A stretch of DNA of 64,000 nt from Vicinamibacterales bacterium (GTDB lineage Bacteria; Acidobacteriota; Vicinamibacteria; Vicinamibacterales; UBA8438), in contig CALLXD010000011.1 of assembly GCA_937766455.1 (NCBI GenBank), positions 1 through 64,000 on the forward strand, in the 5' to 3' direction. The notes below the pieces were generated by a model, which was given only the letters and a program-made list of their open reading frames with translations, was not told the DNA's origin and did no database searches. Both the position numbers and the translations under genes were made by a program. Below are positions 35,224 to 43,969 of this stretch, in pieces (the stretch's first letter is position 1; every line of letters begins with the position of its first letter).

Positions 35224-36354
35224 TCAATCGTCGGCGGCTCGCAGCTCCGTGACAGCCTCGACGACGGTGTCCAGGGCCAGCTCGATTTCCTCCGCGGTCG
35301 TGAACCGGCCCAACGAGAAGCGAATACTGCCTCTGGCGCGGTCTTCATCGCAACCCATAGCGCCGAGGACATAGCTCGGTTGTAGCAGCGCGCTGGTGCA
35401 GGCGGAACTCGACGACACCGCCAGGTCCGGCATCCGCTTCATGAGTGTGGCGCCGTCCACATCGGCGAAGCTGACATTGGCTGTTGTCGCGAGTCGGTCG
35501 GCGCTGAGGCCATTGACCTCGACCCCGGGTAGCCGCGACAGCAAACCTCGTTCCAGTCGATCTCGGAGCGCGCCGATACCGCTTCCATGCGGAAGGGTTG
35601 CGGCAAGCCCCATGCCCACGATGCTCGGCACGTTGAGCGTGCCGGACCGTAAACCGCGCTCGTGTCCACCACCGTAGAGTAGGCCTTGGCACCGCACGCG
35701 AGGGTCGCGGCGACGGAGATACAGCAGGCCGACGCCTTTCGGACCGTGAATCTTGTGGCCGCTCGCACTGAGCAGGTCGATATGCATGCTGTGCACATCA
35801 ATCGGCTGCTTCGCGAACGATTGCGTTGCGTCCGTGTGGAACAGCACGCCCCGCTCCCGGCAGATCCCGCCGATCTCGCCAATGGGGTGGATCACCCCGG
35901 TCTCGTTGTTCGCGTGCATCACCGATACCAGCAACGTCTGGTCCGTGATCGCGTCGGCGAGTTGCCCGAGATCAAGGCGGCCGTGGGCGTCGACCGGTAG
36001 GTAGGTGACCGCGACACCGCGGTGCTCCAGCGCCTCACACGTGTCGAGTACTGCCCGGTGTTCGGTGGCGACCGTGATGAGGTGCCGCTTGCGATAGACC
36101 GGCGAGTTCACCACGCCCTGGAGGGCAAGGTTGTCGGATTCCGTCGCACCGCTGGTCCAGACGATCTCGCGCGGGTCGGCGCCGATCGTCGACGCCACTT
36201 GCTGTCGCGCGGTCTCGGTGGCCGTCGCCGCGTCGCATCCCAGGCTGTGGTGACGGCTGGCCGCATTGCCGAACCGGTCCGTCAGAAACGGCATCATCGC
36301 GTCGAGCACCCGCGGGTCCAATGGAGTCGTCGCGTTGTGGTCGAGATAGATCAT
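35224..36354 (-). CDS. Cysteine desulfurase (NifS/IscS family)
   Basis: A 376-residue PLP enzyme that mobilises sulfur (or selenium) from cysteine. It begins MIYLDHNATTPLDPRVLDAM, with TSGATESDNLAL for cofactor binding, the PLP lysine in SASGHKIHGPKG and the active-site cysteine in SSSSACTSA. The Cys loop is of the NifS/IscS (group I) type. Its ATG overlaps the TGA of the upstream cyclase gene by four bases. It therefore belongs to the isoprenoid operon and probably supplies sulfur for the Fe-S proteins or for product modification. No IscU scaffold is adjacent. Confidence 0.92.
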   Translation of the reverse strand: MIYLDHNATTPLDPRVLDAMMPFLTDRFGNAASRHHSLGCDAATATETARQQVASTIGADPREIVWTSGATESDNLALQGVVNSPVYRKRHLITVATEHRAVLDTCEALEHRGVAVTYLPVDAHGRLDLGQLADAITDQTLLVSVMHANNETGVIHPIGEIGGICRERGVLFHTDATQSFAKQPIDVHSMHIDLLSASGHKIHGPKGVGLLYLRRRDPRVRCQGLLYGGGHERGLRSGTLNVPSIVGMGLAATLPHGSGIGALRDRLERGLLSRLPGVEVNGLSADRLATTANVSFADVDGATLMKRMPDLAVSSSSACTSALLQPSYVLGAMGCDEDRARGSIRFSLGRFTTAEEIELALDTVVEAVTELRAADD

Positions 36355-37997
36355 GGTTCTGCGCGGTCGCCCAGTGATGCCACCGTGAAGATCAGAGGGT
36401 AGAGTTTTTCGTAGTACCAGAGCTTCGCGAAGTAGAGTCCGATGGGCGACGGGGTCATCTCTGTTTGCCGGCTCAACCAGTGCGTACCCCGTTCGTCACC
36501 GGTAGCGGATACCGCCAGCGCCGTCTCTTCGATGGTACCGAAGCTGCCGTCAGTCTGTTGCATCGAATACAGAAACTGTTCGCCGCGGTGCCGTGCCGCT
36601 GACGGCAGGAGGTCTCCGCACTCAAGGACGCGTGCCGTCCCGTAGACCGGATTGGTCTGGTCCGCCGTCCAGGGGTTGCCGAACCACAGCGGGATCCACG
36701 CGCCATCGGCCCTTTGTCCGCGTACCAGGTAGCGTACCGCGCGTTCCATGGCGCGGTCGATCCGTGGGTCGACCGTGCGCCAGGCGCTCCAGGCCCGCAG
36801 GGCGTGCGCCGTCAGGTCTGGACTGCTCTGATCGAACGGCAGCGTGCCCCAGCCGCGGCAGAATGTCGGGATGCCGCCGTCTCGATTCTGCAGGTCGATG
36901 AGCCAGCCAACGCCGCCGGTGGCGGCCGCACGGATCTCCGGGTCGTCGCCAAGCACCCGCAGCGCCAGCAGCGCGCCGGACGTGTCGTCGCCGTCTGGCA
37001 CACCACCCGGCAGGTCGGTCCACGCCCATCCGCCGGGTGCCGATTGGGTGTACGGGTGCACCGTCTTGAACTGCTGGTCGAGCAGCCACCGTCGCAGAGA
37101 GCCTCGCTCTTCGTCAGAGAACCGGTCAGCCCCTAGCGCGTTGATGGACAGCGTCGTCACCCACGTGGCCAGGTTCGTGTCGATCGGCCAGCTCCCATCA
37201 GTACGGACAGAGGAAACCAGGAACTCGACACCGCGTTGGGTGACCGGGTGGTCGACGAGACCGCTGCCAGCCAGGCTCATCGTCACGAAACTGGTCAGCG
37301 GGGTCGCTTCCAAGAAGCCGCCAGACGTTGGTTGCAGAGATTCAAGGACATTGAGCGTCCGCTGCCGCGCCAGGCCCCGGACCAGGCGGCTCAGGACGTG
37401 ACGGCTCGGGTTGTGGTGGTGCTGCGCCTGTCCGATGGCAATAAGCGCCGGCAGTGCGTAACTGACGACCGGGAGCCCGACCCACTTGAAGGACGCCGGG
37501 GGCAACGCGGCGAACTCGAACGGCAGTGCCGGAATCTGGTCCCACCCGAATCGGCCTGCCAGGGCGCAGTGGGTCAGGATCGGCACCGCGAACGTCTGGT
37601 CCTCCCCATAGACGTCGCGGATGCCGGCCGCAATTGAAGCGGCTGACAACGTCCCGACCCGTGCCTCAAGCCAGGCACACGTGGCGGACACGCCCGGGGC
37701 GTCGTGCATCGAGAGGGTCGCCCACGCCAAGGTCGTCGTACTGATGTTGCTCGGGCATCCGGGCGCGTCGCCGAATCCGCCATCGTCGTTCTGGTTCGCG
37801 GCCAGCCACCGGAGACCCTCGCGCACCAGACCGGCGTGCCCGCCGACCAGTGTGAGTGCTGAGACCGCGGTGGCGGTCGACAGAGCGCTCGATGACAGCT
37901 CGCCCTCCCAGTGGCCGCTGGGTGAACGCGCGTCGAGCAGACGATCAGGCCAGGCTGAGGTGGCCCATGGCGAGGAGCGCATAGTAGGTATATTCAC
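36351..37997 (-). CDS. Squalene-hopene cyclase-like class II terpene cyclase
   Basis: 548 residues of alpha-alpha toroid repeats. QW-type motifs recur (QNDDGGFGDA, QNRDGGIPTF, GQRADGAWIP and MQQTDGSFGT). The catalytic DxDDT element is VPDGDDTSGALLALRVL, with Ser after the Thr. It is shorter than bacterial squalene-hopene cyclases (about 630). QFKTVHPYTQSAPGGWAWTDL stands just before the DxDDT loop as in SHC. The substrate is probably a linear polyprenyl chain made by the neighbouring synthase. It overlaps the desulfurase by 4 and the next cyclase-like gene by 53 bases. Confidence 0.85.
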   Translation of the reverse strand: MNIPTMRSSPWATSAWPDRLLDARSPSGHWEGELSSSALSTATAVSALTLVGGHAGLVREGLRWLAANQNDDGGFGDAPGCPSNISTTTLAWATLSMHDAPGVSATCAWLEARVGTLSAASIAAGIRDVYGEDQTFAVPILTHCALAGRFGWDQIPALPFEFAALPPASFKWVGLPVVSYALPALIAIGQAQHHHNPSRHVLSRLVRGLARQRTLNVLESLQPTSGGFLEATPLTSFVTMSLAGSGLVDHPVTQRGVEFLVSSVRTDGSWPIDTNLATWVTTLSINALGADRFSDEERGSLRRWLLDQQFKTVHPYTQSAPGGWAWTDLPGGVPDGDDTSGALLALRVLGDDPEIRAAATGGVGWLIDLQNRDGGIPTFCRGWGTLPFDQSSPDLTAHALRAWSAWRTVDPRIDRAMERAVRYLVRGQRADGAWIPLWFGNPWTADQTNPVYGTARVLECGDLLPSAARHRGEQFLYSMQQTDGSFGTIEETALAVSATGDERGTHWLSRQTEMTPSPIGLYFAKLWYYEKLYPLIFTVASLGDRAEP

Positions 37998-38754
37998 AGT
38001 CCGGCTCGTCGTCCGCCCACGTGCCGCAGAATGCCTTCCCGGTCCACAGCGTGTCGATAAAGTCGAGGGTCGGGTCTTTCGTACGTGCGAGCGAGACTTT
38101 TTGTCCAGACAGGGCGTGGAGCGCCGTGGCGGTCGAAAGGAGATCCGGCATGGGTGCCCCTTCGACCGCGGAGAACCCGCCCTCTGGACGCGCGCGCGCG
38201 AGTAACCAGCTCACCGCGTCCGGCGGTACCGGTGACCCCAGATGACGAAGCAGCGTCACGGTGGCCGCGGTGGTTGGGGTGGTTCGCGCCGCGGTGTGCA
38301 AGGTGGTCTGCAAGAGGGTGTCCCCCAACGGGAACTGCGCTGGGGGCTGCCCCAGGTCTTGCAGCGCGCCCCAGGCCAGAAAGCCGTGATACACGCTGTC
38401 GTGGTCCCACAGTTCATTGATCCGACGCACCAGCCGGTCAGCCAGGTCGTGAGGCGTCTGCTTGAAAGCGGCCCAGCATCGAGCCAGACAGCACAGGTGT
38501 ACCAGATCGAGGCCGTCGCCGTCCTCGAAACGTTCTAAGTATCCGCGCACGCTGGGCGGGAATGCTTGCTGCAGCGCGATCAGGCCCTCGAGCGCGAAGA
38601 CCGTGTAGTACAGGTCGGTCTGGCCGGCGCGGTCGGCGGCGCCGCCATCGTCATTGAATTGGGAGAGGAGGTACTCGGCGACGGGGCTAGACGCTTCCTG
38701 CAATAGATTCGGTGCCAGGCGCGCCACCTGCAGCATTTCGAGTCTCAAACTCAC
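37945..38754 (-). CDS. Prenyltransferase/terpene-cyclase alpha-toroid protein lacking DxDDT
   Basis: 269 residues. YLLSQFNDDGGAADRAGQTD, YYTVFALEGLIALQQAF, VYHGFLAWGALQDL, ARARPEGGFSAVEGAPMPDL and WADDEPDCEYTYYALLAMG form repeat units like those of protein prenyltransferase beta subunits and SHC. No DxDDT or zinc-site D-x-C-H triad in standard spacing is evident, although DCEYTYY recalls the zinc-ligand region. It may be a non-catalytic or differently acting partner of the DxDDT cyclase. It overlaps both neighbours (53 and 68 bases), so the true start may be the Met at 38736. Confidence 0.7.
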   Translation of the reverse strand: MSLRLEMLQVARLAPNLLQEASSPVAEYLLSQFNDDGGAADRAGQTDLYYTVFALEGLIALQQAFPPSVRGYLERFEDGDGLDLVHLCCLARCWAAFKQTPHDLADRLVRRINELWDHDSVYHGFLAWGALQDLGQPPAQFPLGDTLLQTTLHTAARTTPTTAATVTLLRHLGSPVPPDAVSWLLARARPEGGFSAVEGAPMPDLLSTATALHALSGQKVSLARTKDPTLDFIDTLWTGKAFCGTWADDEPDCEYTYYALLAMGHLSLA

Positions 38755-40465
38755 TGCAATAGCCCTCGATCAGTTTCTCGCCGAAGATCTTGCCGACGAT
38801 CCGGCGCATCAATCCTTTGAGCGTCGGGCTGGACAGGAACCGCAAGGACCGTATCGACTCCTCCTTGTAGGCTTCCAGCAGGTCGTCCGCCTTGTCCAGC
38901 ACCCCGTACTCGTTCGCAATCCTGTGCACGTCATCCGTGTGATCCGGTGCGCCGTGGCGGATCACCGAGGCGATTCGCTCGCGGTCGGCACCCTCGGCCC
39001 GCTTGTGGGCAATGGCGAGGATGAGGGACAGCCGCACCTGGGCAAGATCGTTGGAGTCCGCGTCGCCTCTGAAGTCTTCCAGGTCGTCCTTGACCTGGTA
39101 CGCGAGACCGAGCGCCTCACTGTATTTGCGCAGCACGTCGTGGGTCGCGTCGTCGGCCTGCGCGAGGATGCCGCCCAGGCGCAGAGCCACTTCGAAGGCC
39201 GCCGATGTTTTCTGGCGGAAGATGTCCAGCACCTGCATCGACGGTAGGGGCTGCGGGTCGCGTGCCCAGAGCAGTTCACGGCCTTGACCGCGGCTCAGCG
39301 TGACGTGACCCTGCGCCGCGACAGCCACCAACTCCGGGTTACCCAATTCACTCAGCAGGCGATAGCCCTCGCCCACCAGGAAGTCGCCGATGTTGAGCGC
39401 GACCGGGACGCCGATCTCGGTGTGCAGCGCCGGGCTGTCGTACCGTCGCTCGTCGCCATCCTCGATGTCGTCGTGAATGAGCGACGCTTTGTGAAAACAC
39501 TCGAGCGCCACTGCCGCCTTCTTGACCTCGGCCGTGAGCACCGGATCGGACTCTTGCCGGTCCGCTTCGAGAGCCATGTAGGTGCACGCCGCGAGATAGG
39601 GCCGCCACCGGTTGCCGCCCTTCTCCATGGCGGCCCGCGCGATCCGTGCCGTCTCGTCGTCCGCGTCGATGTCGCCCATGATGGCGTTCAACGACGCGGA
39701 TCCGAACCAGCTTCGGACCGTGGTCTTCAGGCCATCGAGATCGAGGCGGTACGTCTTGTCATCCGATGTCAGATGTATCAGATCCCACACCCAGTCGAGG
39801 TCGACGGTGGTGTTGATGCAGTCGTCCTGCAGCAGGGGAATGGCCACGCCTGGAATGGCGGCCGCCTCCATGTGGGGGAAGCACTTTTCCAGCACGTTGA
39901 TACAACTTACGCCGACGATCGCCTCGATTTTTCCGGTTTCGATCATCGAGCGGACGATGGCCGAGCCCTCCGCCACCAGCACCGCATACCCGAGTCGCTC
40001 GGCCTCCACCGTGAGGTCCTGGATGGAACAGAGGCCGCACTCTTTGCAGAGCAGTCCGAATTCGTCAAACGGCGCCGGACACTTGTCTTCGACTCGGAGG
40101 CACTTGGGAATCAGCAGCAGCCGCCGGTCGTAGGGAATCTGCGCGAGCGATTCGCGCCACGCCGCGTTGCTCACCAAAATCGAGGCGTAGTCTGTGTAAA
40201 TCGGATCGAGACCGGCTGCCGCCAGCACGGCACTGGTGTGCTCGGTCAACTCGTCCAGCGTCAACGGCGGGATCGCGCCGACGGCTGCGACGTAGTCCTC
40301 GGTGATCTTCTTGAGACGGACCCGGTCCTGCTTGTCGTCCGGAATGTTCGATTGCGCCTGTCGATAGACCTGTCGGGGCACCTGCATCGGGAGCTGCAGC
40401 GGGATGATCTGCGGCTCGACGGGTGTCTCAATCTGGTCCGGCGCTTCAGTGCTCATGCGATTCAC
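38687..40465 (-). CDS. DUF116-trans-polyprenyl diphosphate synthase fusion
   Basis: 592 residues in two parts. Residues 110-250 carry a DUF116 domain: RLLLIPKCLRVEDKCPAPFD, LLCKECGLCSIQDLTVEAER and GVSCINVLEKCFPHMEAAAI, with the DUF116 Cys cluster. Residues 275-560 are an isoprenyl synthase with the first Asp-rich motif ASLIHDDIEDGDERR and the second YQVKDDLEDFRGD. The first motif is flanked by GGNRWRPYLA rather than the usual GGKRxRP, keeping one Arg. It should condense isopentenyl diphosphate to make a prenyl diphosphate of unknown length. The likely start is one of three Met codons near 40465-40456. It is followed six bases downstream of the radical SAM gene. Confidence 0.85.
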   Translation of the reverse strand: MNRMSTEAPDQIETPVEPQIIPLQLPMQVPRQVYRQAQSNIPDDKQDRVRLKKITEDYVAAVGAIPPLTLDELTEHTSAVLAAAGLDPIYTDYASILVSNAAWRESLAQIPYDRRLLLIPKCLRVEDKCPAPFDEFGLLCKECGLCSIQDLTVEAERLGYAVLVAEGSAIVRSMIETGKIEAIVGVSCINVLEKCFPHMEAAAIPGVAIPLLQDDCINTTVDLDWVWDLIHLTSDDKTYRLDLDGLKTTVRSWFGSASLNAIMGDIDADDETARIARAAMEKGGNRWRPYLAACTYMALEADRQESDPVLTAEVKKAAVALECFHKASLIHDDIEDGDERRYDSPALHTEIGVPVALNIGDFLVGEGYRLLSELGNPELVAVAAQGHVTLSRGQGRELLWARDPQPLPSMQVLDIFRQKTSAAFEVALRLGGILAQADDATHDVLRKYSEALGLAYQVKDDLEDFRGDADSNDLAQVRLSLILAIAHKRAEGADRERIASVIRHGAPDHTDDVHRIANEYGVLDKADDLLEAYKEESIRSLRFLSSPTLKGLMRRIVGKIFGEKLIEGYCSEFETRNAAGGAPGTESIAGSV

Positions 40466-40471
40466 TATCTC

Positions 40472-41689
40472 TTATGTATACGCACCGAAACCGAAAAACC
40501 AGTGCTTTTTTGCAAACCGGTAGACCCAGTTCTCTTCCGGAATCTCGTTCCCCGGATTGTACTGGCTCGGTCGGGACTGCAATCCGTCGAGTTCGGTTCC
40601 CGCCGTTTGGCGGATCGTCGTATCGCCCGCACCGTGCCGCGTGACTATCTCTTTCAGGAGGTCTGGACGCTCCAGCACGATACAGCCCTGAGTGGCTCCG
40701 GCCGCCGTCTTACGAAAGTCCTTGAGGAGCGGCGACTCCGTCATCGTCTTGTAGATGTCGCCGTCGTTGTCCTGAATCTTCTCGTTCGCGAACTGGATAA
40801 TCGGGCACGGTTCGACGTCGCCGAACGGACTGACGTGATGGCTGATGCCGGTGGCCGCTGGACACAACGCCTCGCCCTTATCGTCCCAGTAGGCGTCAAT
40901 CAGGCCGATTGGCTTCCGGTTCCGCATGTCCATCACGAAGCGCCGCACGTTCAATACCTGTTCCGGTTGGAGCGCCAGCTGCCCGTTCGGCACCGGTCCG
41001 ACCACGCGGTAGGTGTGGAACCAGCAGTAGTGCACACCCATGTCGATGAGTGTGTCGATCCACTCCTCACGCACCAGGTCGTCGATGTTGGTCTGACAGA
41101 CGCTGCTCGCCACCCCTGTGATGAGGCCGTGGCGCACGCACGCCCGAATGCCCTCCAGCGTCCGGTTGAGCACACCACTCCGTCCGCGGCGGGTGTCGCT
41201 GATCGACTCTGTTCCTTCGACGCTGATCAGCGGCGTGGCGTTGCCGGCTTCGCGCAACTGCGCCGCCACCGCGTCCGTGATGGGATGGCCGTTGGTGAAA
41301 ATCTGGAAGTAGCAGTCAGGGTGTGCCTTCAGAATCCTGATCAGATCCGGGTGCATGAACGGTTCACCGCCCAGGATCCCGAAGAAGCTGTTCCCGTGCT
41401 TCTTGGCGTTGTTAATCAGCGTATTCATGTCGTCGAAGCTGATCATGTGCTGCGGCTTGTCTACGTCGACCCAGCACCCCTGGCACCGCAAGTTGCAGCT
41501 GTTGGTGATGGAGATATAGATAAATGGCGGGAAGCTGATGCCCTGCTTGAGCCGCTTCTTGAAGCGCTGGACCGACCGCACGCCCTTGTAGCCGAAGTTG
41601 TACGCGAACTTCCAGAGAATGCGCGCGTCAGTGGAGCGCATCGTCCGATACCCGAGTCCGACGGTTGGTCCAAGCACTAGATGCCCCAC
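40472..41689 (-). CDS. Radical SAM enzyme
   Basis: 405 residues. The [4Fe-4S]-SAM motif is ITNSCNLRCQGCWVDV near residue 68 (CxxxCxxC), followed by ILGGEPFMHPDL (GGE), YFQIFTNGHPITD and SVEGTESISDTRRG. C-terminal cysteines include GEALCPAATGISHHVSPFGDVEPCP, as in a SPASM-type or half-SPASM auxiliary site, and GCIVLERPD. The start is uncertain: GTG at 41689 overlaps the ferredoxin stop by 13 bases, and an ATG at 41641 is an alternative. It is neither HpnH-like in length nor in its tail. Chemistry on the terpenoid or on a cofactor is possible. Confidence 0.85.
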   Translation of the reverse strand: MGHLVLGPTVGLGYRTMRSTDARILWKFAYNFGYKGVRSVQRFKKRLKQGISFPPFIYISITNSCNLRCQGCWVDVDKPQHMISFDDMNTLINNAKKHGNSFFGILGGEPFMHPDLIRILKAHPDCYFQIFTNGHPITDAVAAQLREAGNATPLISVEGTESISDTRRGRSGVLNRTLEGIRACVRHGLITGVASSVCQTNIDDLVREEWIDTLIDMGVHYCWFHTYRVVGPVPNGQLALQPEQVLNVRRFVMDMRNRKPIGLIDAYWDDKGEALCPAATGISHHVSPFGDVEPCPIIQFANEKIQDNDGDIYKTMTESPLLKDFRKTAAGATQGCIVLERPDLLKEIVTRHGAGDTTIRQTAGTELDGLQSRPSQYNPGNEIPEENWVYRFAKKHWFFGFGAYT

Positions 41690-42561
41690 TCCGTGTCTGA
41701 TGGTGCCGGACGTGCGTCTTTGACCGTTTGCGACATGGCCTGACGCTTCGCCAACTTTGCTTTCGCCCGGGCGGCGCGCTCCTCGATATCTTCGGCCGAT
41801 GGGAGCGTCATCAGGACTTCGTCGGGAATATCGAGGTCTTTCTTGAGCTTCCCCAGACAGCGTTTGCGCTCGAGAAGCGCCTTTGATTCGTCTCGCTCGG
41901 TGGAGAACCGCTTCCGCGCGTCCTGCTGCCGGCTCCGAAGCGACCCATACAAGTCACCGCCGAGCAGGGTCGAAATATCCACCTTCATCGCTTCGCGCTG
42001 GATGTCCTCCGCGCGCACCACATCCCCGTTGATCGGCCCCTTGCCGTATTTCGGGAAGAGAATCGCCACTTCCGGGCACACCCGCGAGCAGGCGGGGCAA
42101 TCGGTCTTGCAGTTGTCCTGGTTCTGCACCGTGATCTGTTGCTGCTTGTCGACGCCGTACACGTCGAATAGGCAGAACGTGAGGCACTGCATGCAGTTCG
42201 TGCATCGGTCGTAGTCGATCACGGGAAACCACGGTTTCCACGCGTCGAGCTTTCGGGCGCCCGTCGCCTCGCGCACTTCGCTGGCGGCCTGGAGGGGCGG
42301 ACCGTCGGACAAATTACGGAAATGTACTTCCTGGTCTGGCGGGACGACCGGCGGCGTTCCCACGGGGTCCAGTAGACCCAGCACAAGGACCGGCGCGTCG
42401 TCGGCTGGCGTGACCTGTTGTCCGGCGACCGGACGCGTGACTTCGAACCCACCGTCCAGCAGGGTCGACAACGCCTGAAAGCGGTCGTCGTCGGCGAGTG
42501 GGGTGCTCCCGGGACCCTCATACAGGACAACGCGCAGGTTCCTGCCTTCGGTCCGACTCAC
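41677..42561 (-). CDS. Double [4Fe-4S] ferredoxin-domain protein
   Basis: 294 residues from the GTG at 42561, which has GGAG eight bases upstream and overlaps the previous stop by four bases; the ORF track's longer version runs into unrelated frame. The first 110 residues (RVVLYEGPGSTPLADDDRFQ) have no recognised domain. The Fe-S part reads IDYDRCTNCMQCLTFCLFDV and CKTDCPACSRVCPEVAILFP, two cysteine clusters. The C-terminus is charged and helical (residues 190-294). Likely an electron carrier for the radical SAM enzyme or the lipoyl protein. Confidence 0.8.
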   Translation of the reverse strand: MSRTEGRNLRVVLYEGPGSTPLADDDRFQALSTLLDGGFEVTRPVAGQQVTPADDAPVLVLGLLDPVGTPPVVPPDQEVHFRNLSDGPPLQAASEVREATGARKLDAWKPWFPVIDYDRCTNCMQCLTFCLFDVYGVDKQQQITVQNQDNCKTDCPACSRVCPEVAILFPKYGKGPINGDVVRAEDIQREAMKVDISTLLGGDLYGSLRSRQQDARKRFSTERDESKALLERKRCLGKLKKDLDIPDEVLMTLPSAEDIEERAARAKAKLAKRQAMSQTVKDARPAPSDTEWGI

Positions 42562-42872
42562 GCCAGGAGCTCCTTGATGACGTCGTCGGCAGAGTCCTCG
42601 CGCATGTTCAATACCTCGACGCCCTCGCCCGGCAACGGAGTGCCGGCAGCGTGGAAGAGCCACTTTACGGCTCGGGGGTAACAGGCGGCGATCTTGGTGC
42701 AGCCGCCGTCGGCAATCTTCTTCAGCGCGGGGTCCTTGCGCGCCGACATGTCGCACAGGTCGGCCACGGCGTCGAACGCGTGACCGGAGTCGCTGAGGCG
42801 GCGCAGCACGTCCTTCTTGACCTCGGCCGGAACGACCTTCGCGTACGTGCAGTTGCAGTACAAGATGCTCAT
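42558..42872 (-). CDS. Small Cys-rich protein, HdrA-fragment-like
   Basis: 104 residues: MSILYCNCTYAKVVPAEVKK, VADLCDMSARKDPALKKIAD and TKIAACYPRAVKWLFHAAGT. The CNC and spaced LCD and ACYPRAV cysteines resemble a short section of heterodisulfide reductase subunit A-like proteins. I cannot name a family with certainty. Both ends overlap neighbours by four bases, so it is a dedicated operon component. Confidence 0.6.
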   Translation of the reverse strand: MSILYCNCTYAKVVPAEVKKDVLRRLSDSGHAFDAVADLCDMSARKDPALKKIADGGCTKIAACYPRAVKWLFHAAGTPLPGEGVEVLNMREDSADDVIKELLA

Positions 42873-43969
42873 CGCACCATCCGGTGCGTCGGAGTCGGTC
42901 GACCAGGGCGCAGTTGTTCAAGATGTTCCATGGTGGTCCGCACGCCAACTAGCGCGCCAAGTGCCTCGCGTGTGACCGACTCCAATATCTCCGGATCCGC
43001 TTCGGCCCGCAGGTTGATGACCAGTTCGCCGCTCTCGACGCGGTCGAGCAGCGACTCCCTGAGGTCAGGTTCGCGGTCCGCACCCACCACGCTCACGACC
43101 GACAGCGTCCCCGACCCATCCTTCGAATCCAGGGTCATCTTCAAGTGGGCGATGTCTTGCCCACTGCCCGCGACCCGGTCGCGGATATGCTGGGCTAGCG
43201 CGACCAACGTCTGGTTTCCGTCAAACGGCGTGTCCGATGCAAGCTGGACCGTACAGTTCAACCAGCCCAGCAGTGCCTCCCCCTCAGCGTATATATCGTA
43301 GTCGATCTCCATCGCCGGCCATGTGGAATGTTCCCCACTTGTTACGGCCTCGAACCACGGCTCGACCCCGGTGCCGTCCTTGGAGGAGCACCGGAAAATC
43401 CGCGCTCGCGGGAAGCCGTCGGCCAGCGCCGCGTCCAGGCGATCGAGCCACTCGGCCGGATGCGCGTCGCACTTGTTGATCACGATGAGGTCTGCCTCTT
43501 GGAGCTGTTTGCGATAGACGTAGGCGACCTTCTCTGAGAACGACCGGCCCTCAGCCAGGCCGAGGATGCGCGCGGCGCGCATCGGGTCGACCATGACGCT
43601 GAGCGGTGCCACCCTGAAGCGATCGCCATAGATGCGACGCAGTGGATAGGACACGGTGGCGACCAGGTCGGTACAACTGCCCACCGGTTCAGCCAGAAAC
43701 ACATCCGGTCGCGAACTCTGGGTCAGGCTGTCGGCGGCGTCCAGCAATGAGTTGAAGCGGCAGCAGAAACAGCCGCCCGTGATCTCCTCGACCGGGAAGC
43801 CCTTGGACCGCAAGAGCGTGGTGTCGACGAGCCCACTACTCTGGTCGTTACAGATCAGGCCGACCCGTTTGCCCTGGTCAGTGAGGTGTTGGGCGAGACC
43901 GGCCACAGCGGTTGTCTTCCCGGCGCCCAGGAACCCGCCGATCATGATGTACCGCGCCAAATCACTCAT
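42869..43969 (-). CDS. COG0523/CobW-family metallochaperone GTPase
   Basis: 366 residues. Walker A GGFLGAGKTTAVAGL, the metal-binding GGCFCC motif, EPVGSC (switch region), VINKCDA (NKxD). These define G3E GTPases that deliver metal to client proteins. The C-terminal region (residues 215-350) is not the standard CobW_C and carries HLKMTLDSKDGSG. In this operon it may load metal into the radical SAM or lipoyl-linked enzymes. Overlaps with its neighbours are eight and four bases. Confidence 0.88.
   Translation of the reverse strand: MSDLARYIMIGGFLGAGKTTAVAGLAQHLTDQGKRVGLICNDQSSGLVDTTLLRSKGFPVEEITGGCFCCRFNSLLDAADSLTQSSRPDVFLAEPVGSCTDLVATVSYPLRRIYGDRFRVAPLSVMVDPMRAARILGLAEGRSFSEKVAYVYRKQLQEADLIVINKCDAHPAEWLDRLDAALADGFPRARIFRCSSKDGTGVEPWFEAVTSGEHSTWPAMEIDYDIYAEGEALLGWLNCTVQLASDTPFDGNQTLVALAQHIRDRVAGSGQDIAHLKMTLDSKDGSGTLSVVSVVGADREPDLRESLLDRVESGELVINLRAEADPEILESVTREALGALVGVRTTMEHLEQLRPGRPTPTHRMVR

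Noticed and set aside
39284-41680. 798-residue plus-strand ORF
   Set aside because: It is antisense to the DUF116-polyprenyl synthase and radical SAM genes, has no domain I recognise and arises from the codon bias of those genes.
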